Assembly (NCBI GenBank): GCA_022510725.1
Contig: JAFLSW010000020.1
Location: forward strand, 1-40,828
Reading direction: 5' to 3'
Origin: Lachnospiraceae bacterium
GTDB taxonomy: Bacteria > Bacillota > Clostridia > Lachnospirales > Lachnospiraceae
Length of the DNA stretch: 40,828 bases
This document shows positions 1 to 7,526 of the stretch, one piece after another. The position numbers were made by a program, and so were the translations under genes. Position 1 is the first letter of the stretch; every line of letters starts with the position of its first letter. The notes beneath the pieces were generated by a model, which searched no databases, had not been told where the DNA came from, and saw nothing but the letters and a program-made list of their open reading frames with translations.

Positions 1-487
1 ACAAAGGCTCATCCATCAGGAATACTTTAGGGTTACGAACGATTGCACGACCCATCGCAACACGCTGTCTCTGACCACCGGACAAAGCCTTGGGTTTACG
101 ATCAAGGAGAGGAGTTAAGTCAAGGATTTTAGCTGCCTCATTTACCATTTTATCAATCTCATCTTTGGGAACTTTTCTTAATTTCAGACCGAATGCCATG
201 TTGTCACGAACGGTCATGTGAGGATACAGAGCGTAGCTCTGGAATACCATCGCGATATCTCTATCCTTCGGTTCAACATCGTTTACCAGTTTGTCGCCGA
301 TCCACAGCTCACCGGAAGAGATATCTTCCAAACCTGCGATCATACGAAGCGTTGTGGACTTACCACATCCGGAAGGACCAACGAAGATAATAAACTCCTG
401 GTCGCTGATTTCAAGATTGAAATCTTTAACTGCTTCGAATCCGTTAGGATATACTTTGCAGACATTTTTTAATGATAAGTTTGCCAT
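1..487 (-). CDS. Sugar ABC transporter ATP-binding protein, UgpC/MsmX type (N-terminal part, cut by window edge)
   Basis: This is the ATPase subunit that powers uptake of oligosaccharides or glycerol phosphates by an ABC importer. Only about the first 162 residues are visible; the C-terminal part lies off the left edge. Seen: Walker [10 protein letters not shown] (about residues 37-45), Q-loop [10 protein letters not shown] (about 81-90), signature LSGGQRQR (about 135-142), and Walker B ending VFLMDE just before the cut. The ATG at 487 follows TTAGGAGGAATTAAC, a strong ribosome binding site. In Firmicutes such an ATPase is often shared by several sugar importers. No permease or binding-protein gene is next to it here, which fits a stand-alone MsmX-like role, but the unseen side could change that. 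The family call is firm; the substrate is unknown. Confidence 0.93.
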   Translation of the reverse strand, partial: MANLSLKNVCKVYPNGFEAVKDFNLEISDQEFIIFVGPSGCGKSTTLRMIAGLEDISSGELWIGDKLVNDVEPKDRDIAMVFQSYALYPHMTVRDNMAFGLKLRKVPKDEIDKMVNEAAKILDLTPLLDRKPKALSGGQRQRVAMGRAIVRNPKVFLMDEPL

Positions 488-541
488 TGTTAATTCCTCC
501 TAAACTAATGTAGTCACGCGGCAATTTTGCCCTATGAAAGT

Positions 542-570
542 AGTATATATGAATGCTTGTTTTTTGCCTA
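542..570 (-). promoter_or_regulatory. Possible promoter for the ABC ATPase gene
   Basis: On the minus strand, TAGGCA (565-570) and TATACT (542-547) are separated by 17 bases and lie about 55 bases upstream of the ATPase start. The -10 is good and the -35 matches TTGACA at four of six bases. No operator is recognised. Confidence 0.4.
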
Positions 571-619
571 TGCTACTATTACACAAAGTTTTTTTTTATA
601 TTTATACACTTTGCCCAAA

Positions 620-2086
620 CTATTCCGGTTCCTTATAGAATGCCAGTTGGTTTTTACCCCGCTGTTTTGCCGTATACAGCGCTTTATCAGCGCATTTATA
701 CAGATTTTCAAAGTCTGCCGCATCTCTGGGAAAGACGGCGCAGCCGATACTGGCTGTGGCAGAATATTTTACATATCCTTCCCCTGCCTGAAAGTGCTGG
801 AAAAAGTATTCCACTTTTTTGGCTTCCCGCAGAACAAACTCATCTTCTTTAACGCCTTTTAGGAAAATGATAAACTCGTCTCCGCCCACACGCCCCAAAA
901 TGTCCGAGGAACGAAAGAGCACTCTGACCTGCTGACCGATGGAACGCAGCACCTCATCTCCAAATGCATGTCCCCTTGTGTCATTGATCTTCTTAAAGTT
1001 ATCAATATCCAAAACAAACAAAAGGCTTTGCATGTCTGAATGGGTTTCTATGAATTCCTTGATCTTGTTCTCGGTGGTAACTTTATTGTACAGACCCGTC
1101 AGCTGATCTCGTTCTGCCAGCTTAAGGAGATCTTCATTTTTTGCTTTCCCCCGCACCTTATCCATGATGCTCATAAAGACGACCACTGCCAGAAACAGCA
1201 CCATGCCAAAGGCAATCCACTTCAACATGTCAAAAATGGTCTCCTGCTCCAATTCTGACTGTGTTTCGATATAAGAAGGCGGCACGCCGATGATCACACT
1301 CCAATTATCTATGCCAATGGACTTATAGTAAAGCAGCTGATCTCCGCTTGCAAAGGACAGGGTAGCACTTCCCGATGTTTTTCGGGAAATTCCATCCAAC
1401 ACCCTTGCTACATCGGCATCCTTGCTCTGGTAAAGCATCTCAAAGAAATCCCTGTCTACTCCCAGATAATCAAAATTCTTTCCGCCGAAGACATACATGA
1501 TGATTCCTTTATTATTAACAACAATGGCCCAGGCATCTCTGCCAAAATTAAAATTAGCAAAACGGTCATCCAGTTTATATGTCTCATATTCCAATAAAAG
1601 CAGTTGTTCCATGTTCCCGTCCTTCATAACCGGTGTAATAACTGCAATATTCCCGTTTTCCAAATAATGATAGGTGCTGATACCCATATACAGATTATCA
1701 ATATAATAGGATGGATCGTAGTATACCGATACCCCTTCTTCATTAACCCCTTCTCCATCCATATCAAGTAATGCTGCTTTGTCCGCACGAGTACTGCTTA
1801 CAAGAGCGTCGAGAGCTGTTTCCTCCAGTTCAGGGCTGCTTTCATTCCTGCTTAACATCTGCCCCGCCGTCTCCACAGCTTCTCCCAAGGTTATGAGCTC
1901 CTGCTCTATCTTGGCACTATAGATATCGGTATTGGCGGTGATCTGGGAATCCATGCTATTTTCCTGAATATCCATTAGCTTATCCACATGTATCCACAGC
2001 ACGATACTGACAAAAGCAGCAAACATCAACACCAAAACGATCATTCGGATAAAAATATTTTTATTTGTCCCTGACTTTGCTCCCAT
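620..2086 (-). CDS. Membrane diguanylate cyclase with extracellular sensor (GGDEF)
   Basis: This enzyme is predicted to condense two GTP into the second messenger c-di-GMP at the inner face of the membrane. A hydrophobic segment at about residues 12-33 and another at about 289-308 bracket a roughly 255-residue outside region with the look of a Cache-type sensor. The C-terminal catalytic domain carries an intact GGDEF at 401-405. An RSSD (392-395) lies five residues before it, the usual RxxD inhibitory site, so product feedback is expected. It is the last gene of a close-packed set with DUF624 and HD-GYP genes (15-base gap to DUF624). The ligand sensed is unknown. Confidence 0.93.
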   Translation of the reverse strand: MGAKSGTNKNIFIRMIVLVLMFAAFVSIVLWIHVDKLMDIQENSMDSQITANTDIYSAKIEQELITLGEAVETAGQMLSRNESSPELEETALDALVSSTRADKAALLDMDGEGVNEEGVSVYYDPSYYIDNLYMGISTYHYLENGNIAVITPVMKDGNMEQLLLLEYETYKLDDRFANFNFGRDAWAIVVNNKGIIMYVFGGKNFDYLGVDRDFFEMLYQSKDADVARVLDGISRKTSGSATLSFASGDQLLYYKSIGIDNWSVIIGVPPSYIETQSELEQETIFDMLKWIAFGMVLFLAVVVFMSIMDKVRGKAKNEDLLKLAERDQLTGLYNKVTTENKIKEFIETHSDMQSLLFVLDIDNFKKINDTRGHAFGDEVLRSIGQQVRVLFRSSDILGRVGGDEFIIFLKGVKEDEFVLREAKKVEYFFQHFQAGEGYVKYSATASIGCAVFPRDAADFENLYKCADKALYTAKQRGKNQLAFYKEPE

Positions 2087-2101
2087 ATTACTTACCCCTT
2101 A

Positions 2102-2770
2102 TTACTGCTCAGGCTCTTTTTCCTCCGCTTTAAGACTGCTTTCTTCCCCTTGGCCGTTGTCTTCGATTATCTTATCAAAAAACTTATTCATAAAACTTCC
2201 ATTTACATATGCCACCATAGAAAATCCACACAGTATCAAAAGCGGAACCCATTTTATGCTGCTAAGCACCAATAAAATCGGAATAGCAGAAAACACCAGC
2301 ATCAGCACCGTTATAGGGAACTTAGCCAGTGAGATCAGCAGACTGTTCATCGCTGTATTCAGTGTGGTATTTTCAAATTTGCTCATAATAGGAAATGCAT
2401 ATAATAAGGTAAATGCGATCAAAACAATGGGAATGCCAATGATTCCCATTGCCACATGAGCATAAGAAAGATCCGATGATCCAAGAACATAAAAGGTATA
2501 TCCAAATAAAGAAAGCAACAGACCGCAAATGATCCAGATCACTGTTGCCTGTTTGAAATTGCTTATGAATGCTTTAAAATAGTCTTTTGTAATATAGGAT
2601 TCCTCATCCGCTACTACCTTCATGGTCACAGAATACAGGGCAGCCGTAGCTGCTCCTATGGTAAAAATCGGTATAGAAGTCAAAATATACAGAAAATTCA
2701 GCCACATCAAGTCGGCGAGCTTTGTCAGCCCGCGAATGATTGGATTGCTGTCACTGAAAAACTTTCTCAT
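2102..2770 (-). CDS. DUF624 (YesL-like) integral membrane protein
   Basis: This is a 222-residue protein with about five or six hydrophobic segments and an N-terminal signature (FSDSNPIIRGLTKLADLMWLN) typical of DUF624/YesL. Members usually sit beside sugar ABC transporters and have no proven biochemical role. Here it lies between an HD-GYP gene (14-base gap) and a diguanylate cyclase gene (15-base gap), so co-transcription with c-di-GMP enzymes is likely. The C-terminal 20 residues are acidic (several Glu and Gln) and probably cytoplasmic. The family assignment is good; any link to c-di-GMP signalling is inferred only from position. Confidence 0.85.
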   Translation of the reverse strand: MRKFFSDSNPIIRGLTKLADLMWLNFLYILTSIPIFTIGAATAALYSVTMKVVADEESYITKDYFKAFISNFKQATVIWIICGLLLSLFGYTFYVLGSSDLSYAHVAMGIIGIPIVLIAFTLLYAFPIMSKFENTTLNTAMNSLLISLAKFPITVLMLVFSAIPILLVLSSIKWVPLLILCGFSMVAYVNGSFMNKFFDKIIEDNGQGEESSLKAEEKEPEQ

Positions 2771-2784
2771 TTTTTCTCACCTGT

Positions 2785-4038
2785 TTATTTTCTAATAAAT
2801 TTTTCATACACCAGCTTATACTGGGTTTCCAGCTTTTTGTACAAGCGCAGGATCTCCTCTTCTTTCTGATTTACCTTCGCCTTGATATCGTCATAGTTTT
2901 CGACCAGGATATCCACCACCTGTTTGGACAAATGGCCGGCTTCCGCCTCCTGCTTTAAGATATTTTTAACTTCCTCTTTATCGGCAGCCTCTTTATAGTG
3001 TCTTTTGTTGGTCAGGCCGGTAACGGTATCGGCCACCTGCAGGATCTTTTGGGACAGATTTAGCTCAGCCTCCCGCAATCCCTTGGGATAACCACTGCCA
3101 TCCAGTCTTTCATGATGGGTCAGCACAATATCCAACACTTCCTGATCCAGACGGTCTTTTAAGATTTCCTCTGAAATGGATACATGCTGCCGCATGACCT
3201 TGATCTCAGCCGCTGTCAGCTTCCTCGCTGCCAGAAGGATCTCGTCAGGAATGGCAAGCATGCCGATATCATGGATCAAGGCACCATAATATAACTTCTC
3301 TATCTCTTTTTCACTGAGGTTTAAGCGTTTTGCCAATTCCTCACAGACACAGATATTGGTAACGCTGTCCATCACCTTGATGGAAGTGCGCAGCCCCAGA
3401 GCATACATCTGCATTTCCATATAACTCTTTTTCTCTTCATTGGTGAACATGATATAGTCCATGAGTTCATCCAGTTCTTTTTCATATTCCTCTGTCTCAA
3501 TCTTATGGAAAATATCATGCTCTCTGTTAGCCTGCCCAAACAGCACCAAAGCCTCTCTGGAATACTTGGTATCCGCATAACGATGGAAAACGGAAATATC
3601 AAATTTATCTCCCAGCGCTTCTTTGTATATATCGATTTTTTCCGCAAGATTCAGCATGGCCGCTTCTTCTTTAAATTCATAGTTCAGATCCCGGATCTGT
3701 ATGTAATCCACATGATGCCATAGTAGGATCTTGGCTTTTTCCGACATGGGAGAAAGGTACTTCATAAAAAGATAACCGTAAACGGAATGGGCCATATAGT
3801 TTCTGGCTTCAAACCTCATGTTATCTTTAAAATCATCTGTTTTATAAGCTCCAATATCATGAAGGGTTGCCAGCATGACTAACTCCGCCATCTCAAATTT
3901 TTCATAGCCGCCTCTCTGCTGCAACATCTTATACAGGATGTAACCTGTCCTGGAGCCGTGCTTCATGATCTGCTTATCCATTAATTTTAAGGTGTCCCTC
4001 GTAAGAAGGAAAATGTTTTTACTGCTGATAAAATCCAT
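2785..4038 (-). CDS. HD-GYP domain protein, putative c-di-GMP phosphodiesterase
   Basis: This protein is predicted to hydrolyse c-di-GMP. The C-terminal half has an HD pair in ALIHDIGM (256-257) and HHERLDGSGYPKG (from 308, with GYP at 316-318), the defining HD-GYP signature, followed by a VAD metal-ligand region. The N-terminal half holds a second, divergent HD-like domain (LHDIGAY near 60 and WHHVDY near 108). One family position is altered: HDIGK is usual and here it is HDIGM (Met260), which may affect catalysis. There is no membrane segment or receiver domain. It is in the same operon as the diguanylate cyclase downstream and starts 9 bases after the GNAT gene stops. Confidence 0.9.
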   Translation of the reverse strand: MDFISSKNIFLLTRDTLKLMDKQIMKHGSRTGYILYKMLQQRGGYEKFEMAELVMLATLHDIGAYKTDDFKDNMRFEARNYMAHSVYGYLFMKYLSPMSEKAKILLWHHVDYIQIRDLNYEFKEEAAMLNLAEKIDIYKEALGDKFDISVFHRYADTKYSREALVLFGQANREHDIFHKIETEEYEKELDELMDYIMFTNEEKKSYMEMQMYALGLRTSIKVMDSVTNICVCEELAKRLNLSEKEIEKLYYGALIHDIGMLAIPDEILLAARKLTAAEIKVMRQHVSISEEILKDRLDQEVLDIVLTHHERLDGSGYPKGLREAELNLSQKILQVADTVTGLTNKRHYKEAADKEEVKNILKQEAEAGHLSKQVVDILVENYDDIKAKVNQKEEEILRLYKKLETQYKLVYEKFIRK

Positions 4039-4047
4039 AATTACTCC

Positions 4048-4524
4048 TTAAAAAATCCACGACATGGGAGTATATCGTATCCCATCTTTTTTTTGCTCAA
4101 TATTTGTATCTACAAAGCCCACTTTATGATAAAAACCCACTGCACAGGGAGAAGCATTTACCGTTAAACGATAACAGCCCATATCCCTTGCTACTCTCTG
4201 CATCTGATTGATCAGCTTTCTTCCAATCCCCATTTTATGGAAGGCTTCGTCCACAAATAACAAAGATATATGCTCTTTATTCCGAAGAGATACCACTCCT
4301 ACGATTTCTCCCCGATAAAAAGCGCCATATAATATATATTGCCCTGTAAGGAACATTTTTCTCAAAGATTGGTCCGTTATAAAATCCTGAAAATTTTTGA
4401 TCCCTTCCGGTTCATAATCATTTCCTTCAAACTTTAAGAAAGTTTTCCAGGCAAGACCCATTGCGTTTTCCCACTCCTCTACAGCAGCAGGACGGACCAG
4501 TACACTATCAATGCCTATATCCAT
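4048..4524 (-). CDS. GNAT-family N-acetyltransferase
   Basis: This is a 158-residue acetyl-CoA-dependent acyltransferase. The acetyl-CoA loop is visible as FHKMGIGRKLINQ (about residues 96-108), after the beta strand ISLLFVDEAF. The C-terminal strand YHKVGFV is also typical of GNATs. The substrate cannot be read from the sequence. It is the first gene of the tight GNAT / HD-GYP / DUF624 / diguanylate cyclase run, with only 9 bases to the HD-GYP start, and it lies 28 bases after the hydroxyacid dehydrogenase start region. Confidence 0.88.
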   Translation of the reverse strand: MDIGIDSVLVRPAAVEEWENAMGLAWKTFLKFEGNDYEPEGIKNFQDFITDQSLRKMFLTGQYILYGAFYRGEIVGVVSLRNKEHISLLFVDEAFHKMGIGRKLINQMQRVARDMGCYRLTVNASPCAVGFYHKVGFVDTNIEQKKDGIRYTPMSWIF

Positions 4525-4552
4525 TGCTTTCTCCTACATATGCTCATAAGCA

Positions 4553-5530
4553 TTATACCACTTTATTTTGAAGGGGCAAACCATTTTCTAATGCATATGC
4601 ATTCTCTAAGGTTGCCACAGCAATAGCCTCCATGGCTTCCTTTGTAAAAAAGCCCATATGAGAGGTAATGAGTACATTGGGAAAAGTCATCAATCTGGTA
4701 AGGACCTCATCTTCCACGATATCCATAGAACGGTCCTCATAGAAAATGCCTTCTTCTTCATCATATACATCCAGACCTACGCCTCCAAACTTTCCAGAAA
4801 CCAGGCCGTCGATCAGATCTTCGGAGTTGATCAGAGCACCCCTGGAGGTATTGACCAAGTACACGCCGTCCTTCATCAGCTTAATATTCTTCTTGTTGAT
4901 GATATGCTTTGTGTCTTTTGTCAAAGGGCAGTGCAGAGTAATGACATCCGACTGCTTAAATAATGTTTCCAATGACACATATTCTACGGGAAGTCCCTCT
5001 ATGGGATAGGGATCATAAGCCAATATGTCCATTCCAAAGCCTTCCAGTATCCGGATCACAGCCTGGCCAATCTTACCGGTTCCGATCACGCCTGCTGTTT
5101 TGTGATGCAGGTCCATTCCCATAAAACCATTGATGTTCATATTAAAATCTCTTGTCCTGTAATAGGCTTTATGGATGCAGCGGTTAATTGACATGAGCAG
5201 TCCCACTGCATATTCAGCTACCGCTTCCGGAGAATAACTGGGCACTCTAAGTACCGTGATCTTACCCTCTGCAGCCTTGATGTCTACATGATTAAACCCG
5301 GCACTTCTTAACAGGATCGCTTTTACATTCATATTATAAAGTTCATCGATCATTTTGGCATTAACCATGTCATTGACAAAGATGCAAATGGCATCATACC
5401 CTTTTGCCAGAAAAACAGTCTGCTCATTGCAGGGCAGTTCAATAAAATGAATATCAAAGCCATACTCTTTGGCAAGAGGTTCAAACCAGGTGCGGTCATA
5501 TGGTTTCGTGGCATAAAATGCAATTTTCAT
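4553..5530 (-). CDS. D-2-hydroxyacid dehydrogenase (D-lactate dehydrogenase-like)
   Basis: This enzyme is predicted to reduce a 2-ketoacid such as pyruvate to the D-hydroxyacid using NADH. Its 325 residues match the usual length. Seen: Rossmann motif GTGKIG (150-155), catalytic Arg230 in NTSRGALI, the acid in DVYDEEEG (around 257-261), and catalytic His291 in ITSHMGF. These are the three standard active-site positions. The DVYDEEEGIFYEDRS stretch is characteristic of fermentative D-lactate dehydrogenases. AAGGGA precedes the ATG. A role in fermentative lactate production is the most likely reading, but other ketoacid substrates cannot be excluded. Confidence 0.9.
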   Translation of the reverse strand: MKIAFYATKPYDRTWFEPLAKEYGFDIHFIELPCNEQTVFLAKGYDAICIFVNDMVNAKMIDELYNMNVKAILLRSAGFNHVDIKAAEGKITVLRVPSYSPEAVAEYAVGLLMSINRCIHKAYYRTRDFNMNINGFMGMDLHHKTAGVIGTGKIGQAVIRILEGFGMDILAYDPYPIEGLPVEYVSLETLFKQSDVITLHCPLTKDTKHIINKKNIKLMKDGVYLVNTSRGALINSEDLIDGLVSGKFGGVGLDVYDEEEGIFYEDRSMDIVEDEVLTRLMTFPNVLITSHMGFFTKEAMEAIAVATLENAYALENGLPLQNKVV

Positions 5531-5617
5531 AGCAATTTCCCTTTCCGTAAAATGTAGGATTTCATTATCATCTTCCGCAATTATTCCATTTTTATTCTGA
5601 AATCCTGATCTTTGGAA

Positions 5618-6520
5618 TCAACCTCCGAATAAGCCTTTAAAGAAATTTACAATGGCATTACCGATTCCGGAAAAGAAATCTCCTACACTCTGCCAGAAGC
5701 CTGCGTCCTGTACTTTTTCAAACAATTCATCTCCAAACTTATCATATAAGTCTGCCGCCTGATCCAAAAGCGTATTGGGATCCAATCCCAATTCCTTGAT
5801 CTTCATCATCAAGTCTATGATCTGCTGAATTTCTTCTTCGGTCAGGCTGACACCAAATTTCGCCTCTGCCTCTACAATAGCCTTGCGGATGTCTTCTTCT
5901 GTTTCCAGTTCTCCTGCAGCCAGCTTTGCCTTGATATAGGCGATCAGCTCTTCTACTTCCTCGCTGCTGGCGCTCTTTTCTGCAATCTCTCCCGTAGCGA
6001 TCAACTCATTCATCGCAGCATCCAGAGTTGTGTCGGAAATATCCTCCCCCGAAACCTCCTCATAGGCTTTGATGGCACCGATCAGTGCTGCCGTTCCGGA
6101 AAGTTCTGTTGGTCCTACAACTAGGATGTCTGCATCTTCTACTCCTGCTGTCAGCAAAGCATTTCGATACATACCGGTGGTGCAGTAATTAATATTTTGT
6201 GTGGTAACCACCACGCCATGTCCTGGTTCTGCCGGCGTAACCATAACACTGGATAAAGCTCTTGTTCCGATAACGGAAGAATCCATATAGGCATCCAGAT
6301 ACTGATGCTCATCTGCGTTGGTAATAGTAATGACCCGGTAGTTAGGCAGATCCTCTTCACTTACCCCCATCAGGTTCAAAACCGTAGTCCTCTGCTCCGG
6401 TGTCAGATCCGCTCCCAGCGCAATGATACTCTCATCCGTAGGTGCTGCAGCAGATACTGTCATACCCCAAAGACAGGATAACAATAATGTTATCACTAAA
6501 ACTCGAATCAATTTTTTCAT
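5618..6520 (-). CDS. Secreted DUF1002 (YpuA-like) protein
   Basis: This is a 300-residue exported protein of unknown function. A signal peptide is clear (KK then a hydrophobic stretch ending VSAAA, about residues 1-26). The mature part carries the DUF1002 pattern, including IALGADLTPEQR and LVVGPTELSGTAAL. The middle is rich in Glu and Ala and likely helical. The C-terminus ends in short Gly/Phe-rich helices (FFSGIGNAIVNFFKGLFGG) that may be amphipathic. AAGGAGGAAATAAG precedes the ATG. It stands between the hydroxyacid dehydrogenase and an alpha/beta hydrolase with no obvious functional link. Confidence 0.85.
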   Translation of the reverse strand: MKKLIRVLVITLLLSCLWGMTVSAAAPTDESIIALGADLTPEQRTTVLNLMGVSEEDLPNYRVITITNADEHQYLDAYMDSSVIGTRALSSVMVTPAEPGHGVVVTTQNINYCTTGMYRNALLTAGVEDADILVVGPTELSGTAALIGAIKAYEEVSGEDISDTTLDAAMNELIATGEIAEKSASSEEVEELIAYIKAKLAAGELETEEDIRKAIVEAEAKFGVSLTEEEIQQIIDLMMKIKELGLDPNTLLDQAADLYDKFGDELFEKVQDAGFWQSVGDFFSGIGNAIVNFFKGLFGG

Positions 6521-6562
6521 CTTATTTCCTCCTTTTTGTCTAAATGATAGATAGACGATTTC

Positions 6563-7510
6563 TCAATCTCTATTTTTTTCGTAGATCACTTTGGTAAGCC
6601 AGTTATAAATATCCTCATATGTCTGTTCTTTCTGCTTCTCATGAAACAATTCATGGCGTGCATCCTTATATAGCTTCATCTGCACTTTATTGATATCCAT
6701 ATTTAAAAAGGTATCATATACCTCTTTAACCGCTTTTCCATAGTTTCCTACCGGATCTTCCGTTCCTGCCAACAAGAGGATCGGCAGTTTTTTTGGGATT
6801 CCGGCAAGATAAGATCTTTTTCGCAACCCTTCCGAAAGACGGGTCAGCGTATTGAAACCGTTCACGGTAAACAAAAACCCGCATCCCGGATCGTTCATAT
6901 AGGCAGCTACTGCACTTTCATCGGTAGAAAGCCAGTCAAAGGAAGTTCTTTTCTTGGTACGCTTGTTGTATGAGCCAAATACAACTTCATCCATAAAGGC
7001 ACTTTTCTCCCTATCCTTGCCGCCCAGTTTCAGAATACCGGTAAGGATCTCCCCCATAACGAGTGTAAATCTACTGTTGTTGGGAGTAGAACAGATAACA
7101 GCTCCGTCTATACCGGTACCATAACGGCATAGATAATGGCGCAACATTAAGGAACCCATACTGTGGCCTAATATAAAATAAGGCAGATTCCCAAATTCCT
7201 TTTGCATGATCTTTTTTAATCGATGCTCATCCCGCACCAATACAGTTACAGAATCCTTCCTGCAAAAATATCCATAGTCCCCAAATTCCTTGGCCGTGTC
7301 ACCATGCCCCAGATGGTCATCTCCCACCACAACAAAGCCCCGTTTGGCAAAGTATACTGCTACTTCTTCGTAGCGGGCGATATACTCAGCCATTCCGTGC
7401 ACCAACTGTAAAACGCCAATGGGCTCCGTTTCATCGGACTGCCATCGCATAGCGTGGATGGTATGAAAACCATCTCTGGATGGATAAGTGAAATAGGTCC
7501 TGTTTACCAT
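6563..7510 (-). CDS. Alpha/beta hydrolase (monoacylglycerol lipase-like)
   Basis: This is a 315-residue serine hydrolase of the Hydrolase_4 / S33-like group, cytosolic because no signal peptide is seen. The oxyanion region LVHGMAEY is at about 36-43. The nucleophile is Ser117 in GHSMGS, the acid is in LAGTEDPVGN, and the histidine is in DARHELFHE. This set is typical of lysophospholipase or monoacylglycerol lipase-like proteins, but the substrate is not known. AAAGGAGTGCT precedes the ATG. The gene starts 16 bases after metG ends, so it is probably on the metG transcript. Confidence 0.9.
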   Translation of the reverse strand: MVNRTYFTYPSRDGFHTIHAMRWQSDETEPIGVLQLVHGMAEYIARYEEVAVYFAKRGFVVVGDDHLGHGDTAKEFGDYGYFCRKDSVTVLVRDEHRLKKIMQKEFGNLPYFILGHSMGSLMLRHYLCRYGTGIDGAVICSTPNNSRFTLVMGEILTGILKLGGKDREKSAFMDEVVFGSYNKRTKKRTSFDWLSTDESAVAAYMNDPGCGFLFTVNGFNTLTRLSEGLRKRSYLAGIPKKLPILLLAGTEDPVGNYGKAVKEVYDTFLNMDINKVQMKLYKDARHELFHEKQKEQTYEDIYNWLTKVIYEKNRD

Positions 7511-7526
7511 AGCACTCCTTTAAGCT

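Noticed and set aside
488-619. c-di-GMP riboswitch considered in gaps near the GGDEF/HD-GYP operon
   Set aside because: I could not find the conserved GEMM-type core in this gap or in the short gaps of the operon.
5556-5606. AGGATTTCA/TGAAATCCT inverted repeat between the hydroxyacid dehydrogenase and DUF1002 genes, considered as a terminator
   Set aside because: The loop is 33 bases and no T run follows; it is as likely to be chance in an AT-rich gap.
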